A stretch of 56,056 nt of DNA from a virus: the IMG/VR virus record IMGVR_UViG_3300030117_003836, positions 1-56,056 of that record; one strand, given 5' to 3'. Positions 26,243-37,575 of this stretch are shown in pieces (positions within the stretch are counted from its first letter, which is position 1; each line of letters starts with the position of its first letter). Below the pieces are notes generated by a model that saw only the letters and a program-made list of their open reading frames with translations, did not search any database and was not told where the DNA came from. A program made the translations under genes and the position numbers.

Positions 26243-29200
26243 ATGAGTTTGGAACGTGACATAGCTCTTTTTTTAGCTCAAGAAGAGAAACGTAAAACCC
26301 AATTAGGACAAATACCTGCCGATTCATCTACAGAAAGAATACTAGACCAAGGCAAAGAAAATCAACTTCCAGTAAAAAATTCAGTATACTCTAATGCTAT
26401 TATGAACTCTGTTGTAAATGCAGACAGAGGTCCTATGGCAGAATTTATAGGTGAAATGGCTTGGGGTTTTGCTGATGAATATACTTTAGGTGGTCTTGGT
26501 ATGGCTGAAGAATATGATTGGCTTGAAAGATCTACTGGTGCTAAACCTTTGCAGGAAGGCTTAGAAGGATTTAGAGATATAACCCAAGGTGGAAGAAAAG
26601 TAATCGACCCTGCAACAGGTGAATCTTATAGACCAGGACCTCAAAGTTTTATGGGTAAATTAGGTGGAGGTGTTGGTGTTGTAGGTGGTTTTATAGCAGG
26701 TGCTCCACAAAAAATACTTAAAATAGGTGGAAAAGCATTAACATGGACTACTGCATTAGCCACTCGTAAAAAAACATTTGCAAAAACTTTAAAACAAATA
26801 CAGAAATCTACAGAACCTCTTACTTCAGCTTCACCAGAGGCAGCAATATTTAATAATGTCTTACATGGTGCAACTGCTAGAGCTGTTATTACAGCAGCTA
26901 GACCTGGAAAATTAAATAACGTAGATAATTTTGCTCAACATATAAGTTCAGGTATTAAAGGAACTATTGATGATGCTGTAGAATCAGGTTTGTTAGATAG
27001 AAAAACTGCTGAATCATTAGGAGATGTTTATACTAAATATCTATCTGATAGACCTTTAACGTCTATGGTGGATTATTTTACAACTAATGCTACGAACTCT
27101 AGATTGGCTTATACTGTTGGTAGCATTATACAAGAAGGTTTACAATTTGGTATTTTAGATGGAATTAGAGCTGGTGTGCATGTAGGATTTGGTCTTGATG
27201 ATGAAATACACCATCATTATGATTTAATGGAACCTGTTTGGGGATTAGGTATTGGTGGAGCATTTGGTGCTTTAAAATGGATGAAACCTGCAGGTAAATC
27301 TGCATCTAGTAGAGTAGACTTTAAATCTGGTGTTAGAGCTGCTTTAGAGGATGGAAAAAACATATTAAAAACTGATGGATATGCTACCTTAAAAGCAAAA
27401 ACTGAGGCTATAGGGGCTGATGCAAAAATACTAGGTCAACATATTAAGCAAGTAAAAGTGGGTGAAAAAACATATTCTTTTGATTTAACAAGCGTAGAAA
27501 GTGAAGCTGTTAGAGTTTTAAGTGATGCTGGTAGAAAAATTAGTGACGAAGCTAAAGCTGATTTAGTTAGGGAAGTATTAGGTAAAACAGTTAATGATTA
27601 TGGAAAACAATTAATGAAATGGGCTTGGAAAGAAAACTGGGCAAATGTAGCAGAAAACTGGCCTAAGATGGTATTGGGTGCAGGTATTATGAATGCTAGG
27701 TTGTATTATGATATGTATCAAGGCCAACCTGTTGGAACAGATGATTTAATGGTAAATGTATTAATAGGTGCTTATTTAAATAGACGTGGAACACCAAGAA
27801 GGACAGACATGTTTCCAGAAACAGTTCAAAGATTAAGGTCTGGTTTACATACTTTAAATATATTGCCTAAAGAATATATAAAAACAAACCCTTTTAGACA
27901 GATGCCTACATTGGATCCTGCAAGAAGCAGTTCTATGAATCCTTTTGCATCTGATATAGAGTTAAATAAAATAGTACAAGCAGCTAAAGAATTAGGTTTA
28001 ACTACTAATAATTTTGATAAAATAGACCAACCAATAGAAATAGTTACAGAAACTCAACCAGGGACTGGATTTAAAACTATTGAATTTGCTACAGGATATG
28101 GCAAACGTTCAGTAAGTCAATCTGGAGAACCCTTACCATTGTTTCATGAATTTTATAGATTTTTAGAAGGTGCTACTACTGATAAATATGTTAGAAATTT
28201 AGATAATATACCAGAATCAGCAGCATTAAAAATAGAAGCTATGTTAAGAAAGAAATTTGATAATGAAGCTGATATGCGTACATATATGCGTAAAAGAGTT
28301 GATAATGCTGGAGATAGATTTGAAGCTGAAATAGTAGGTGCTACTGTTGATTTAATGAATATATTAGGAGTTCAAACAGGAGGTAAAGGAGAAGGAAGTA
28401 TTGGTAAAATACCTTCAGTTATTACAGTTAATGATGTAATTATGAAAGCTGCTGAAGCTGGTACTTTACATAATTATTTAGATTCTTTTAAAGGTGTTAA
28501 AAATCAAGCTGATGCATTAAGAGCATTATTGAAAAAAGCAAACATTATGACAAATACTTCATTTGAATTAATGAGAGCTAATAAAAAAGAAACAGACCAA
28601 GCATTTGTTATTAAAGATTTTGCTCAAATAGAAGCAATTAGAGAGTTAATTAAAACTAGAGAGATAGGCATTAACAATGAACTAGGAATTAAACCTGATG
28701 CTAGTAATGCATTTAAATTTGAAAACGCTTGGCAATTAACATCGTATTTAAAAAGTCGTTTAATGAATAGAAAGGCTAGTATCTTTTCTAGAATATTAGA
28801 TAGAAACTTAGACACAAATCAAGAAATGTTCCAAGTTTTATTAGATTCAGGGTTATTAAAAGCAGATGGATTAAACTTAGACCCTAGAAGAATATCAGAT
28901 ATATCTAAAATTAATATTGTTGATAATAATTTTGTTACTGTAAAAGATTCCAGATTAGTTAGTGATCATCAATTATTTTTAAGTTCTGTATTAGAAGTGC
29001 TAGGAGCAAAAGGGCAGTATAATGTACATGAAAACCCAGTTAATATTAGCTTAGGTCAAATACAAAGATTAAGAAATTATTTAAATAATAAAGGTGTCAA
29101 TACAGATGGTCCTTCTTTAGCAGCTTTTTCTACTGAAGTTGTAAGAAGAATTACATATCAAAACTTTAAAGATTCTAAATTAACTCAAGAAAACGTAGGG

Positions 29201-32200
29201 GTGTTTCAAGCATTTCATTCATTAGGTGGTGTTAATGCTCAAGATGGTAGTTTCCATATAATGAAATATGATAGAATATCAAAAGGAAAGCCTGTTGGTA
29301 TTGTAGCAAATAAAATAGCATATGAAGGTAGTGATGTAAGAATACAAGAAATAGTAAAAGAATACAATTCATATGTTGATTCTATGATTCGAAATGGTAA
29401 AATAGAAGGCAAGCAAGAAAACTTTGTAAAAGAAGGTAGTTTATATACAATTACTAATGAAAATACTTTTTTAACAATACAATCAATATTATATGATGCT
29501 ATACACAAAACTGCAGGTAGTGCAAGAAAAGAATTAATGGATTTTATGTTAGCTGATTTAAGCAAAAGTAAAGCAAGAGATGCTACATTAACCTTTATGT
29601 CTGCTTATCCTGAAAAAACGTCTAAATTAATCAAATTAATGATAAATAATGGCACTTTAGAGCTTAAAAAGAATGATGGAAGTTTAGAAGGTACTTATGA
29701 GTATTATGTTAACAAAGAAAAATTTAACCAAAAAGAGATACAAAGCAAGATATTAGAATTTATAGATAAACATGGTATCAATTTAGATACTTTAGAAACT
29801 ATGACTTCCAATGCTGAGAAACAATTAGAAACATATTTAGAGCAAAGATATGGAGTAGGCGATCATAAAGCTGGTATAACTGTAAATGATTTCTTTAAAA
29901 CTTATTTACCTGAAAAACCTTTAGACCCAACTAAAATGAGTGAATACCTTGTTGATAAACTTTATGATATAAATAATAACTTAAGAGATTTTACTGCTAT
30001 CAATGAAATATTAAATGAAATGAATATTCCTCGTGGTAAAGAACAACAAGCTTATCAGCATTTAATGCAAATTGTTTCTAATAAAGTTCAAGGAGTAACT
30101 AAAAAAGTTATTTATTGGTCTGATGGTCAAGTAAAAGTAAAAGATACAGATTTAGCATCATATAGAACTCCTTACTTTACAATGTTAGATAAAATAGGAT
30201 TAAAATATGCTTTAGTTGATGGTACTTCTCATGACTGGGTATTACATCCAGAAACAAATAAACTATTATATCAACCACTAGATATATTCCAAAACAATTC
30301 TACTATTATAGGTAAAGCAGACAGACAAATGATTCAACAGAGACGTGAATTATTTTTAGATATGCTTAATGGTAAAAAAGACATAGAAGGATTTGAATCA
30401 GGTATGACTTTTATAGAAATGCCTGGTTTAAAAATGTCTTTAGCTGTTAGTAAAGCTGATATAGATTTAGTTAGAACTGCATTTAATGAAATGTATACAA
30501 GGCAAATAGCAAATGCTCCTGAAAATAGTTTAGCTAAAAAGAAATTAGAGCATTATAAAAAAGCATTAGAACAATCGTTATCTATGGATGATTTTCATGT
30601 ACCAGAAGCAATTAAAATGTTAATAGCAGAATCTATGTTTGTTGGTAAAAATAAAAATAAACTTATAGATTATTTAGAAATGGGTCCTGGAGACCCTGAG
30701 TTAAACAAAATGTTTGTAGGTAGACAGAAATTGTTTAATACAATGAAATTTAAAAGAATAGATAAAGATTTAATTACAGCATTTCAAGAATCCAATATGT
30801 TTGAAAATGGTAGTCGTCAAGACATAGTATTAGAAAAGTATTTAACTAAAAATAAATTTGGTGTTGCTTTATACAATGATGGTTTAAATAGCTTTGATTT
30901 AAAAACTATGTTTGAAGCTGAAAATGGTAAAGGTTCATGGCAAAAATATTATGGTGAAAGAGCTAGAGAGTCTTCTCATGATAGTATTAGTTTTATATCA
31001 AGAGAAATGGCAGAGTTTTTAGGTTTAGCTTATGGAGCTCCTGGTTCTAAAGTTTTTAAACCAGTTATTAGTTCTCAAGGTAAAGGTAATTTATTATATG
31101 GTAAAACAGAATTTGTTTATGACCCTAAATTAGACAACTTTTTCAATAAGAATAAAGGCATTGATATATTGATGGCTTCATCTGCTGAAAAACTAAAATT
31201 ATATGAAGGAAAAGAGATACTTCAAGTAGAAAAACAAGATTTTTATAACATAGGAAAAGTAAGTGAGAAATTAATTATTGATATACCTTTAGAAGCAGTA
31301 GGAGTGCAAAAAATTCCTGATCATTTTACTCCAGGTAAACTAGCTCCAAGTGTTATGAATACTAATACTGATATAGATATAGCTCGTTCATTATATGCAG
31401 ATTATTTTGCAGACAATATAGCTATTGGTATGAAAAACATGTCTGAAATATTAAAAAATCCTTTTGTTGAATATGAATTAATGAGACGTATAAAAGAGGG
31501 ACAAAGCACAGGTAAATATGAAGATTTAGAATTGTTAGATAGTTATGATGCTGCTCAAAGCTTACAATTAGAATGGCTAAAAGTTAGTCCTTATGCGTCT
31601 ATAGATGTATTTGGTCCTAATGCTAAGATGAATCCATTAAAAGCTAGATTTTTAGATCAAGCTATGGCTCCTAGTACTGAATATTACCACAATAATAAAA
31701 GATATAGATTTGGTGCAAAATCAACGTTAATGCAAACAATGGATACTGCTCTTCAAGGGACATTATTTAACCCAGAAACAGGCAAAATAGAGCGTTATGG
31801 AGAGGTTATGTTGCCAGAAGCATTAGGAGCAGAAGATATTAATTTTGCAGCACGTAATTATAAGGTTAAAGTTATTAATAAAAAGACTAATGAGATTTCT
31901 GATGCAGAAGTTATTTTTAATAAATTTGGAGCTAACAAGTCTTTTTCATATAAAGATATAGCTAATAGTGCAAGACCATTAGAATCTTTATTTAATGTAT
32001 TTGAAAGAGGTGCTTTAAAAGATTATGATTTAGCTATATCTACAATGAGATTTCCTAGAACAAGACCTAATGATTTAACATTATTAAGATTAAGAGGATT
32101 TAAAAAAGGTTCTGGTAACGCAACAGAAGTCAATCCTTATGATGTTTACCATATATTTGAAGGAGATTATGATATTGATGCTGTAGACTTTACATGGGCT

Positions 32201-34867
32201 GGAAGTGATGCTTGGTATAGCAATATAAAAAGACAAAACAGAGTTTTTGTTCCTACTGCTGATGCAACTAAAACAAATGAAATACTACCAGAAATAGAAC
32301 TAGGTTCATTAAACCCATCAAAAGCATCAAGAGAATGGAGCACTTTAAATGGTAATCAAAGAGCTATGTCAGGAGCTAGAGGTTTAGTTCAAGCTACTTC
32401 AGCTTTAGTAAAACATGCTGATAATATTGCTGTTTCAAAGAAAAATGAAGATGGAAGTATAAGAAAAGTATTATTAAGAAATCCTAATAAAAAAGAAGGA
32501 GAAGTAGGTTATTGGGAAGTTGAAATGGATTGGAATAACGGTGATTTTCATTTGCGTCAAGCTTTAGAAGGTCAAATAATGCTAGATGCGTCTTCACCTG
32601 ATCCAAACCTGATCAACAAAGTTAAGGATTGGAGATATGAATTTTTATTCCCTGAATATAATCCAGACCCTATGCTAAATAAAACATTAGCAAAAGAAGA
32701 TTTTATTAGACCAGATGGAAGCTACAATACAACAAATTTAAGAAGTTTTATAAACGGTAAAAAAACAACTGCTAGTGAATATTCTAACCATAGAGTAAGA
32801 TTATTTAGAAGGTATGAATATGTAAATGAAAATGGAAACCTTGTTAAAAAAGAAGTTAGATTGCAAGAACTTGATATAGATTTAATAAAAGGCATATTTA
32901 ATGAATATTCTAAGTTACTAGAAGTATCGCCTGGAAGAAAAGTATACCAAAATGGTGGCAGTAAAAATGCTAACTATGAAGATATATTAATTAGAGGTCA
33001 AAGATATTTTTTAAATGCTAAGAATTTTAGAGGCAATATGTTTTATAAGATGAAAAATGCTAGAGAATATGATGATATTGCCAAACAAACTTATAACAAA
33101 TACACTAGAAGTGTTAATTCTTTATTAGGAAATCAATACATGGATTATTTTGGTCCAAAATCTTTTAGATATACAGATGCTAATAACAATGTTAAGTATG
33201 ATAAAACAAAGCAATATGCTACAAAATCACCGTTTCCAGAGCAATTAGAGCAAAATATGTTAGACAGGCACAATGGAACACAAGGAGGAGTAGTTGAAAG
33301 AATTATTAGAGAAATATACTCTCAAGATCCACTTAACAGCTTACATACTAATACTAAGTTTTTAACTAAAGATGCTTTTATAAAACAAGAAAATTTATCA
33401 AATCAATTATTGCATAACGATGCTATGGACATAGCAGAAATGAATAACTTTATTCCAGCATTATTAGGTAATATAAACAAAGATATATCTACTATAAATA
33501 GTTTAAAATATCAATGGGTAAAATTAAATAAAAGTTACTTTAAAGGTAAGAAAGCAAAACTAGAAGAATTAAATAAGAAAATTCAACAAATGGAAGAGAA
33601 ATTAAAACCATTATTGAATAAAGCATATTGGAAAAGCAGAAAAACAAAAGATATAGATAGATTTAGTTTAGTAGATATACAAAGTGATAAAAATATTATT
33701 GATGGAACTGTTCAGTTTTTCACTCTTGCGCATTTAGCCAGAGCTTTTCCTCATAATAAAAATAGTTTTGGATTTAAATCAGACTTAAAAGAACTTAGAG
33801 CTTTCTTAGGTTCTCAATATGCTGGACAAAGAGATCTTTGGGGTACAGGTGAATATGGAAATAGAAGCATATTTACTACAGAAACAAAAAGTAGATTAAC
33901 AGATGTTATGTCTACTAAGGATATAGAACTTAGAGCAGAAGATATGCTGCTTAGAGGTGTACAAAAACACGGAATATCATTTTTATGGGAATTTGCTATG
34001 CCTAGTGCTACAAGTACTGAAAATAAAATAGGTATATTTAACGGGAATGTTATGCCAGTGGCAATAAACCCTAGCGGTAACTATAAAAGAGCCGTAAAAT
34101 TCCTTTTAAAGGGCAAATCAGGGCAATTAGGAACACAGCCTGGTTTTTATAATAGAGATATGTTTAAAAGTGTATTAGAAGGATTAGCTGAAATAGATTT
34201 TACATGGAGAAGATTCTTTAATGGTCAAAATCAACATTTACCTTTAGATGCAATGGAAACTTCTAAACTTATTACTTATCAAATGCCTAAATGGTCTTGG
34301 AAAATGAACAATATGTTTAGTAAATATACTGATATTAAATCAGATAAAGAAATAAGCCCTTATAATCCATTTGGAATGGGCAAAAAATATGATATGAATA
34401 TTGCTTTCTTTAGGTCACTTTCCAATTTAGATAGATCAATTAACGGAGAAGCATTTGAAAGCGGTACTGCTATTTTATCTTATACTAATCAATTAATGAT
34501 GGAGAATGGATATTTAACTCCACAAAAACATTTAGCTTTAATGGCTGATATTTCTAATAGATTAGGACCTACAATGGAAAAAGTATTCCCAAGTACTGTA
34601 GATATACATACAGGCAATGTAACACCAATAAAACCTTTTGATATGTTAAACAATCCTATGTATGTTTTATTAGGTGGAAGCCACATGTCTGGCAGTGGAA
34701 TGAGCTTAGACCCTTATAGATCTTTAAATAAATATGAAAAATTAAGTATGAATAAAATGATACAGCAGGTAAAGGATATGAAGGATACAAAAAAAGATAG
34801 TTGGAGAGAATCATTCTTTGAAACAGATATTAGATTAGATATTAATAAAAAAGCGGAGGATTGCTAA
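26243..34867 (+). CDS. Giant virion protein, candidate encapsidated RNA polymerase
   Basis: The protein has 2874 residues with AAGGGGA upstream. Early G/V/A-rich hydrophobic segments (about 135-175) could interact with membranes. Near 1935-1980 it reads 'MRFPRTRPNDLTLLRLRGF', then about 15 residues, then 'NPYDVYHIFEGDYDIDAVDF'. R-x-P...P-x-D...D1975-x-D1977-x-D1979 matches the catalytic double-psi barrel of multisubunit-type RNA polymerases (DFDGD), the YonO/QDE-1 class and crAss-like phage virion polymerases (DFDID). I infer a polymerase injected with the DNA to transcribe the leftward early operon. Most of the length is unassigned and could hold further domains. If not a polymerase, it is a giant internal structural protein. 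Confidence 0.6.
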   Translation: MSLERDIALFLAQEEKRKTQLGQIPADSSTERILDQGKENQLPVKNSVYSNAIMNSVVNADRGPMAEFIGEMAWGFADEYTLGGLGMAEEYDWLERSTGAKPLQEGLEGFRDITQGGRKVIDPATGESYRPGPQSFMGKLGGGVGVVGGFIAGAPQKILKIGGKALTWTTALATRKKTFAKTLKQIQKSTEPLTSASPEAAIFNNVLHGATARAVITAARPGKLNNVDNFAQHISSGIKGTIDDAVESGLLDRKTAESLGDVYTKYLSDRPLTSMVDYFTTNATNSRLAYTVGSIIQEGLQFGILDGIRAGVHVGFGLDDEIHHHYDLMEPVWGLGIGGAFGALKWMKPAGKSASSRVDFKSGVRAALEDGKNILKTDGYATLKAKTEAIGADAKILGQHIKQVKVGEKTYSFDLTSVESEAVRVLSDAGRKISDEAKADLVREVLGKTVNDYGKQLMKWAWKENWANVAENWPKMVLGAGIMNARLYYDMYQGQPVGTDDLMVNVLIGAYLNRRGTPRRTDMFPETVQRLRSGLHTLNILPKEYIKTNPFRQMPTLDPARSSSMNPFASDIELNKIVQAAKELGLTTNNFDKIDQPIEIVTETQPGTGFKTIEFATGYGKRSVSQSGEPLPLFHEFYRFLEGATTDKYVRNLDNIPESAALKIEAMLRKKFDNEADMRTYMRKRVDNAGDRFEAEIVGATVDLMNILGVQTGGKGEGSIGKIPSVITVNDVIMKAAEAGTLHNYLDSFKGVKNQADALRALLKKANIMTNTSFELMRANKKETDQAFVIKDFAQIEAIRELIKTREIGINNELGIKPDASNAFKFENAWQLTSYLKSRLMNRKASIFSRILDRNLDTNQEMFQVLLDSGLLKADGLNLDPRRISDISKINIVDNNFVTVKDSRLVSDHQLFLSSVLEVLGAKGQYNVHENPVNISLGQIQRLRNYLNNKGVNTDGPSLAAFSTEVVRRITYQNFKDSKLTQENVGVFQAFHSLGGVNAQDGSFHIMKYDRISKGKPVGIVANKIAYEGSDVRIQEIVKEYNSYVDSMIRNGKIEGKQENFVKEGSLYTITNENTFLTIQSILYDAIHKTAGSARKELMDFMLADLSKSKARDATLTFMSAYPEKTSKLIKLMINNGTLELKKNDGSLEGTYEYYVNKEKFNQKEIQSKILEFIDKHGINLDTLETMTSNAEKQLETYLEQRYGVGDHKAGITVNDFFKTYLPEKPLDPTKMSEYLVDKLYDINNNLRDFTAINEILNEMNIPRGKEQQAYQHLMQIVSNKVQGVTKKVIYWSDGQVKVKDTDLASYRTPYFTMLDKIGLKYALVDGTSHDWVLHPETNKLLYQPLDIFQNNSTIIGKADRQMIQQRRELFLDMLNGKKDIEGFESGMTFIEMPGLKMSLAVSKADIDLVRTAFNEMYTRQIANAPENSLAKKKLEHYKKALEQSLSMDDFHVPEAIKMLIAESMFVGKNKNKLIDYLEMGPGDPELNKMFVGRQKLFNTMKFKRIDKDLITAFQESNMFENGSRQDIVLEKYLTKNKFGVALYNDGLNSFDLKTMFEAENGKGSWQKYYGERARESSHDSISFISREMAEFLGLAYGAPGSKVFKPVISSQGKGNLLYGKTEFVYDPKLDNFFNKNKGIDILMASSAEKLKLYEGKEILQVEKQDFYNIGKVSEKLIIDIPLEAVGVQKIPDHFTPGKLAPSVMNTNTDIDIARSLYADYFADNIAIGMKNMSEILKNPFVEYELMRRIKEGQSTGKYEDLELLDSYDAAQSLQLEWLKVSPYASIDVFGPNAKMNPLKARFLDQAMAPSTEYYHNNKRYRFGAKSTLMQTMDTALQGTLFNPETGKIERYGEVMLPEALGAEDINFAARNYKVKVINKKTNEISDAEVIFNKFGANKSFSYKDIANSARPLESLFNVFERGALKDYDLAISTMRFPRTRPNDLTLLRLRGFKKGSGNATEVNPYDVYHIFEGDYDIDAVDFTWAGSDAWYSNIKRQNRVFVPTADATKTNEILPEIELGSLNPSKASREWSTLNGNQRAMSGARGLVQATSALVKHADNIAVSKKNEDGSIRKVLLRNPNKKEGEVGYWEVEMDWNNGDFHLRQALEGQIMLDASSPDPNLINKVKDWRYEFLFPEYNPDPMLNKTLAKEDFIRPDGSYNTTNLRSFINGKKTTASEYSNHRVRLFRRYEYVNENGNLVKKEVRLQELDIDLIKGIFNEYSKLLEVSPGRKVYQNGGSKNANYEDILIRGQRYFLNAKNFRGNMFYKMKNAREYDDIAKQTYNKYTRSVNSLLGNQYMDYFGPKSFRYTDANNNVKYDKTKQYATKSPFPEQLEQNMLDRHNGTQGGVVERIIREIYSQDPLNSLHTNTKFLTKDAFIKQENLSNQLLHNDAMDIAEMNNFIPALLGNINKDISTINSLKYQWVKLNKSYFKGKKAKLEELNKKIQQMEEKLKPLLNKAYWKSRKTKDIDRFSLVDIQSDKNIIDGTVQFFTLAHLARAFPHNKNSFGFKSDLKELRAFLGSQYAGQRDLWGTGEYGNRSIFTTETKSRLTDVMSTKDIELRAEDMLLRGVQKHGISFLWEFAMPSATSTENKIGIFNGNVMPVAINPSGNYKRAVKFLLKGKSGQLGTQPGFYNRDMFKSVLEGLAEIDFTWRRFFNGQNQHLPLDAMETSKLITYQMPKWSWKMNNMFSKYTDIKSDKEISPYNPFGMGKKYDMNIAFFRSLSNLDRSINGEAFESGTAILSYTNQLMMENGYLTPQKHLALMADISNRLGPTMEKVFPSTVDIHTGNVTPIKPFDMLNNPMYVLLGGSHMSGSGMSLDPYRSLNKYEKLSMNKMIQQVKDMKDTKKDSWRESFFETDIRLDINKKAEDC

Positions 34868-37575
34868 TGCCTTGTGGGCCATCAAAAAGACATTTAGATA
34901 TGTATCACTTAGGAGATAAGTTTATGAATCAACCTGAGGTTAAAGCTTTATTTGCAAATCCTAGTGATTTAGTAACTAAAAAGTATTATCAATTATTTGG
35001 GTTTAAACCTAGTGAATGGAAAGCTTTCCAGCCTAGTGGAGCTGATGTTAGAAAGTTTAAGCAAGAATTAAAATATATGCTTAAACAAATTAGGAAAGAT
35101 AAAGTTGCTGGAGGTTTTGCCTCTAATCTTTATACTACTTCTGGTGTTGTAAGAAGAAATCCTTTATTAGGTGAGTTATATGATAATTATTTACATATTA
35201 ATCACGAATATAAAGGAAGACAAATAATACAAGAACAAGACTTTTTAAAAGTTATGGGTCATTTAAAGGATGAAGCAACTATTACAGGAATGCTTGGAGG
35301 CTCTGGTACATTTAAAAAGGCTACTAAAAGAGCTAGAGATTTAGAATCTAATATTGAAAAACTACTTATAGACTCTAAAAATAATGTTCCTGGAGCAGAC
35401 GTTAAGCTATCTAAAGCTATGGGTAAGCTAGATCGTTTTCTGGCAAAAGGAGAAGGTAAAATATTTAAAGACTTTGTAGAATTAGTAGAATCTCCAACTA
35501 AAGGATTAAGATCTATACCTGAAGTTCAAGATATTATTAAAGATAGACTTGGTAAAGGTTTAACTGATAAAAATATTAAAGATATAAAAACAGCTATCAT
35601 TAACTCTGGTATTACTAAATCTGCTAATATGCAAAATGCTTTATCAAAATATGTTGAAACAATGCATTCTCAATACAATACATTAGTAAATGGTGTAACA
35701 GCGTACATTAAAGGACAGCAAGAAGCTATGATTGCTAAAGGTGTTACAGATGTTAAAGCTTTAGAAGAAGTTAGAATGAAATTGTTAGATAAGTTTTTAC
35801 CAGATGAAAAAGCAGGTTATTATCCTCACTTTAGATATGATTTAAATTCTTTGTTTTTAGATGGATTAATGCCCAGATTACAAAAACTATCTGAATCTAC
35901 AACAATAGGTAAAGAAGGTGGTATAGATGCAGCAATTAATGATTTAAATGTATATGTATCATCACGAACTAAGAAAAGAACTAAAAATTTAGATAGTAAA
36001 ATGTATTCTATGAATTTTCCTGTTGTAATGAAAAGATATATGGACGAGATTAATAGATTTAATTATGTTGCTCACACTCAAATGAATACAATGAAAACTT
36101 TAAGAGAAGCTAGAAATGCTTTTGCTAAAGGAAAAGACTTAGAAGGGTATGGTGCCCAATTAGTAGAAATGATTAAAGACTTAAACCAATCTCAAATGGG
36201 GACTAAAGAAATACAAAGTGATTTTTTTAGAAATGCTAGTAGAGCTATACTAAATATGGAATTTACATCTAAATTAGGTTTTAATGTAAGGTCTGCTGCT
36301 CGTAATGCTACTCAAGGATTGTTAAACTTTGTTGAGTTTGGAACATTTCATATGCGTAAATCAAGAGAATTTTATAGAAATGAAGAAATGTCTAGATTAG
36401 TAGATAAAGCGATGGATGAATCTGGTATTAGGTTTACAGAAATGACTCCTGAATTATTAGAAACTACTGGAGGAAAAGGAGTATTTAATGAAAGAGTAAA
36501 ATTTGATTCTGGTGGTGAAATCATATTTAAAAATCCTTCTAAAATGTCACAATTTGCTGATTTTACTGGTAAAATAGCAGGATTATCTGGTAAAGCAACT
36601 ATGATTCCAAAATTAAATATGATGAACATAGAGAATGCAAATAGAAAAATGACTTACAGATTTGCTTTTTCTAAAATGTATATGCAATTAAATACTAGCA
36701 GTGGTTTTAGACGAATGATGATGGATAAGTTTCAAAAAACTAGAAAACGTGATATGACTGATGCAGAATTTAATGCAGAATTATTTAAAAGATCTAGAAA
36801 TTACGCAGAAAGAATGACAACTTTGCTTCACTTTGATTACTCTACAGTATCTAAATCTAAAATCATGAGAAGTCCTATAGGAAGATTTATGTTTCAATTC
36901 CAACATTATTCTCATAAGTTTGCAGAATACAACTTTAGAATTTTAAGAAATGCAAAACATGGCTTAATGGCTGGTGAAATTGGTTGGAATGGAGAAATGG
37001 GCAAAGCTTATAGAATGGGTATTGCTTATGCAATGGTTCCAGCTTTACTGAGTGCTTTTACAAAGAATGATTGGTTTAGAATGATTCAACATGATACTGC
37101 TCAAAGAATTGGTCAATGGTGGACATTTTTTACTGGAGACGAAGAAGAATTTGAAAAAGCAACTTATGGTAGAGGTGCTATTGGTGGAATGATTGGATTT
37201 CCAGTCTTATCAGACGCATTAGCATTAGCTGAATTAACTGAATTATGGGATTTAAGTGATGCTGATTGGCTTAGATTTGCTATAGGATATAACGATATGG
37301 CAGGTGTTAGTGGTGATCAGAAAATTGCTAAATTAGCGAGTATAGCTAATATACAAGCTGGAAGAATATTATATCATACAGGACCAATTGCGTTACGAGG
37401 AGGCATAGGTACTGCATTGCAACATGAAATGGGAATATATCCTACTGCACGTGCAAAAGATATGCAAGAAAACGTTGGACGTGTGCTGCCTAAAGCTATC
37501 GGTGATGCACTCGATAGATTAGACATACACATATCCAAAGCTCGTAAGAAAAAAGTCAAACCTAGTGGGTTTTAA
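34867..37575 (+). CDS. Giant internal virion/ejection protein (902 aa)
   Basis: The chosen start is ATG 34867, sharing an A with the previous stop and lying 6 bases after GGAGG; a TTG six bases earlier is less likely. The protein is basic and mainly helical. A segment near 470-520 ('LGFNVRSAARNATQGLLNFVEFG') and the C-terminal part with 'RFMFQFQHYSHKFAEYNF' and 'IAYAMVPALLSAF' resemble the ends of large polyvalent phage ejection proteins. A moderately hydrophobic segment near 715-730 may insert in a membrane. It ends tail-to-tail with the leftward operon, overlapping by 3 bases with no visible terminator. Confidence 0.55.
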   Translation: MPCGPSKRHLDMYHLGDKFMNQPEVKALFANPSDLVTKKYYQLFGFKPSEWKAFQPSGADVRKFKQELKYMLKQIRKDKVAGGFASNLYTTSGVVRRNPLLGELYDNYLHINHEYKGRQIIQEQDFLKVMGHLKDEATITGMLGGSGTFKKATKRARDLESNIEKLLIDSKNNVPGADVKLSKAMGKLDRFLAKGEGKIFKDFVELVESPTKGLRSIPEVQDIIKDRLGKGLTDKNIKDIKTAIINSGITKSANMQNALSKYVETMHSQYNTLVNGVTAYIKGQQEAMIAKGVTDVKALEEVRMKLLDKFLPDEKAGYYPHFRYDLNSLFLDGLMPRLQKLSESTTIGKEGGIDAAINDLNVYVSSRTKKRTKNLDSKMYSMNFPVVMKRYMDEINRFNYVAHTQMNTMKTLREARNAFAKGKDLEGYGAQLVEMIKDLNQSQMGTKEIQSDFFRNASRAILNMEFTSKLGFNVRSAARNATQGLLNFVEFGTFHMRKSREFYRNEEMSRLVDKAMDESGIRFTEMTPELLETTGGKGVFNERVKFDSGGEIIFKNPSKMSQFADFTGKIAGLSGKATMIPKLNMMNIENANRKMTYRFAFSKMYMQLNTSSGFRRMMMDKFQKTRKRDMTDAEFNAELFKRSRNYAERMTTLLHFDYSTVSKSKIMRSPIGRFMFQFQHYSHKFAEYNFRILRNAKHGLMAGEIGWNGEMGKAYRMGIAYAMVPALLSAFTKNDWFRMIQHDTAQRIGQWWTFFTGDEEEFEKATYGRGAIGGMIGFPVLSDALALAELTELWDLSDADWLRFAIGYNDMAGVSGDQKIAKLASIANIQAGRILYHTGPIALRGGIGTALQHEMGIYPTARAKDMQENVGRVLPKAIGDALDRLDIHISKARKKKVKPSGF

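Noticed and set aside
30960-31030. 'SHDSISF' followed by 'YGAPG' in the giant protein as T7/N4-type polymerase motif C
   Set aside because: The residues before HDS are polar rather than hydrophobic, and motifs A and B of that family are not in the right order. The DYDID motif is the better polymerase evidence.
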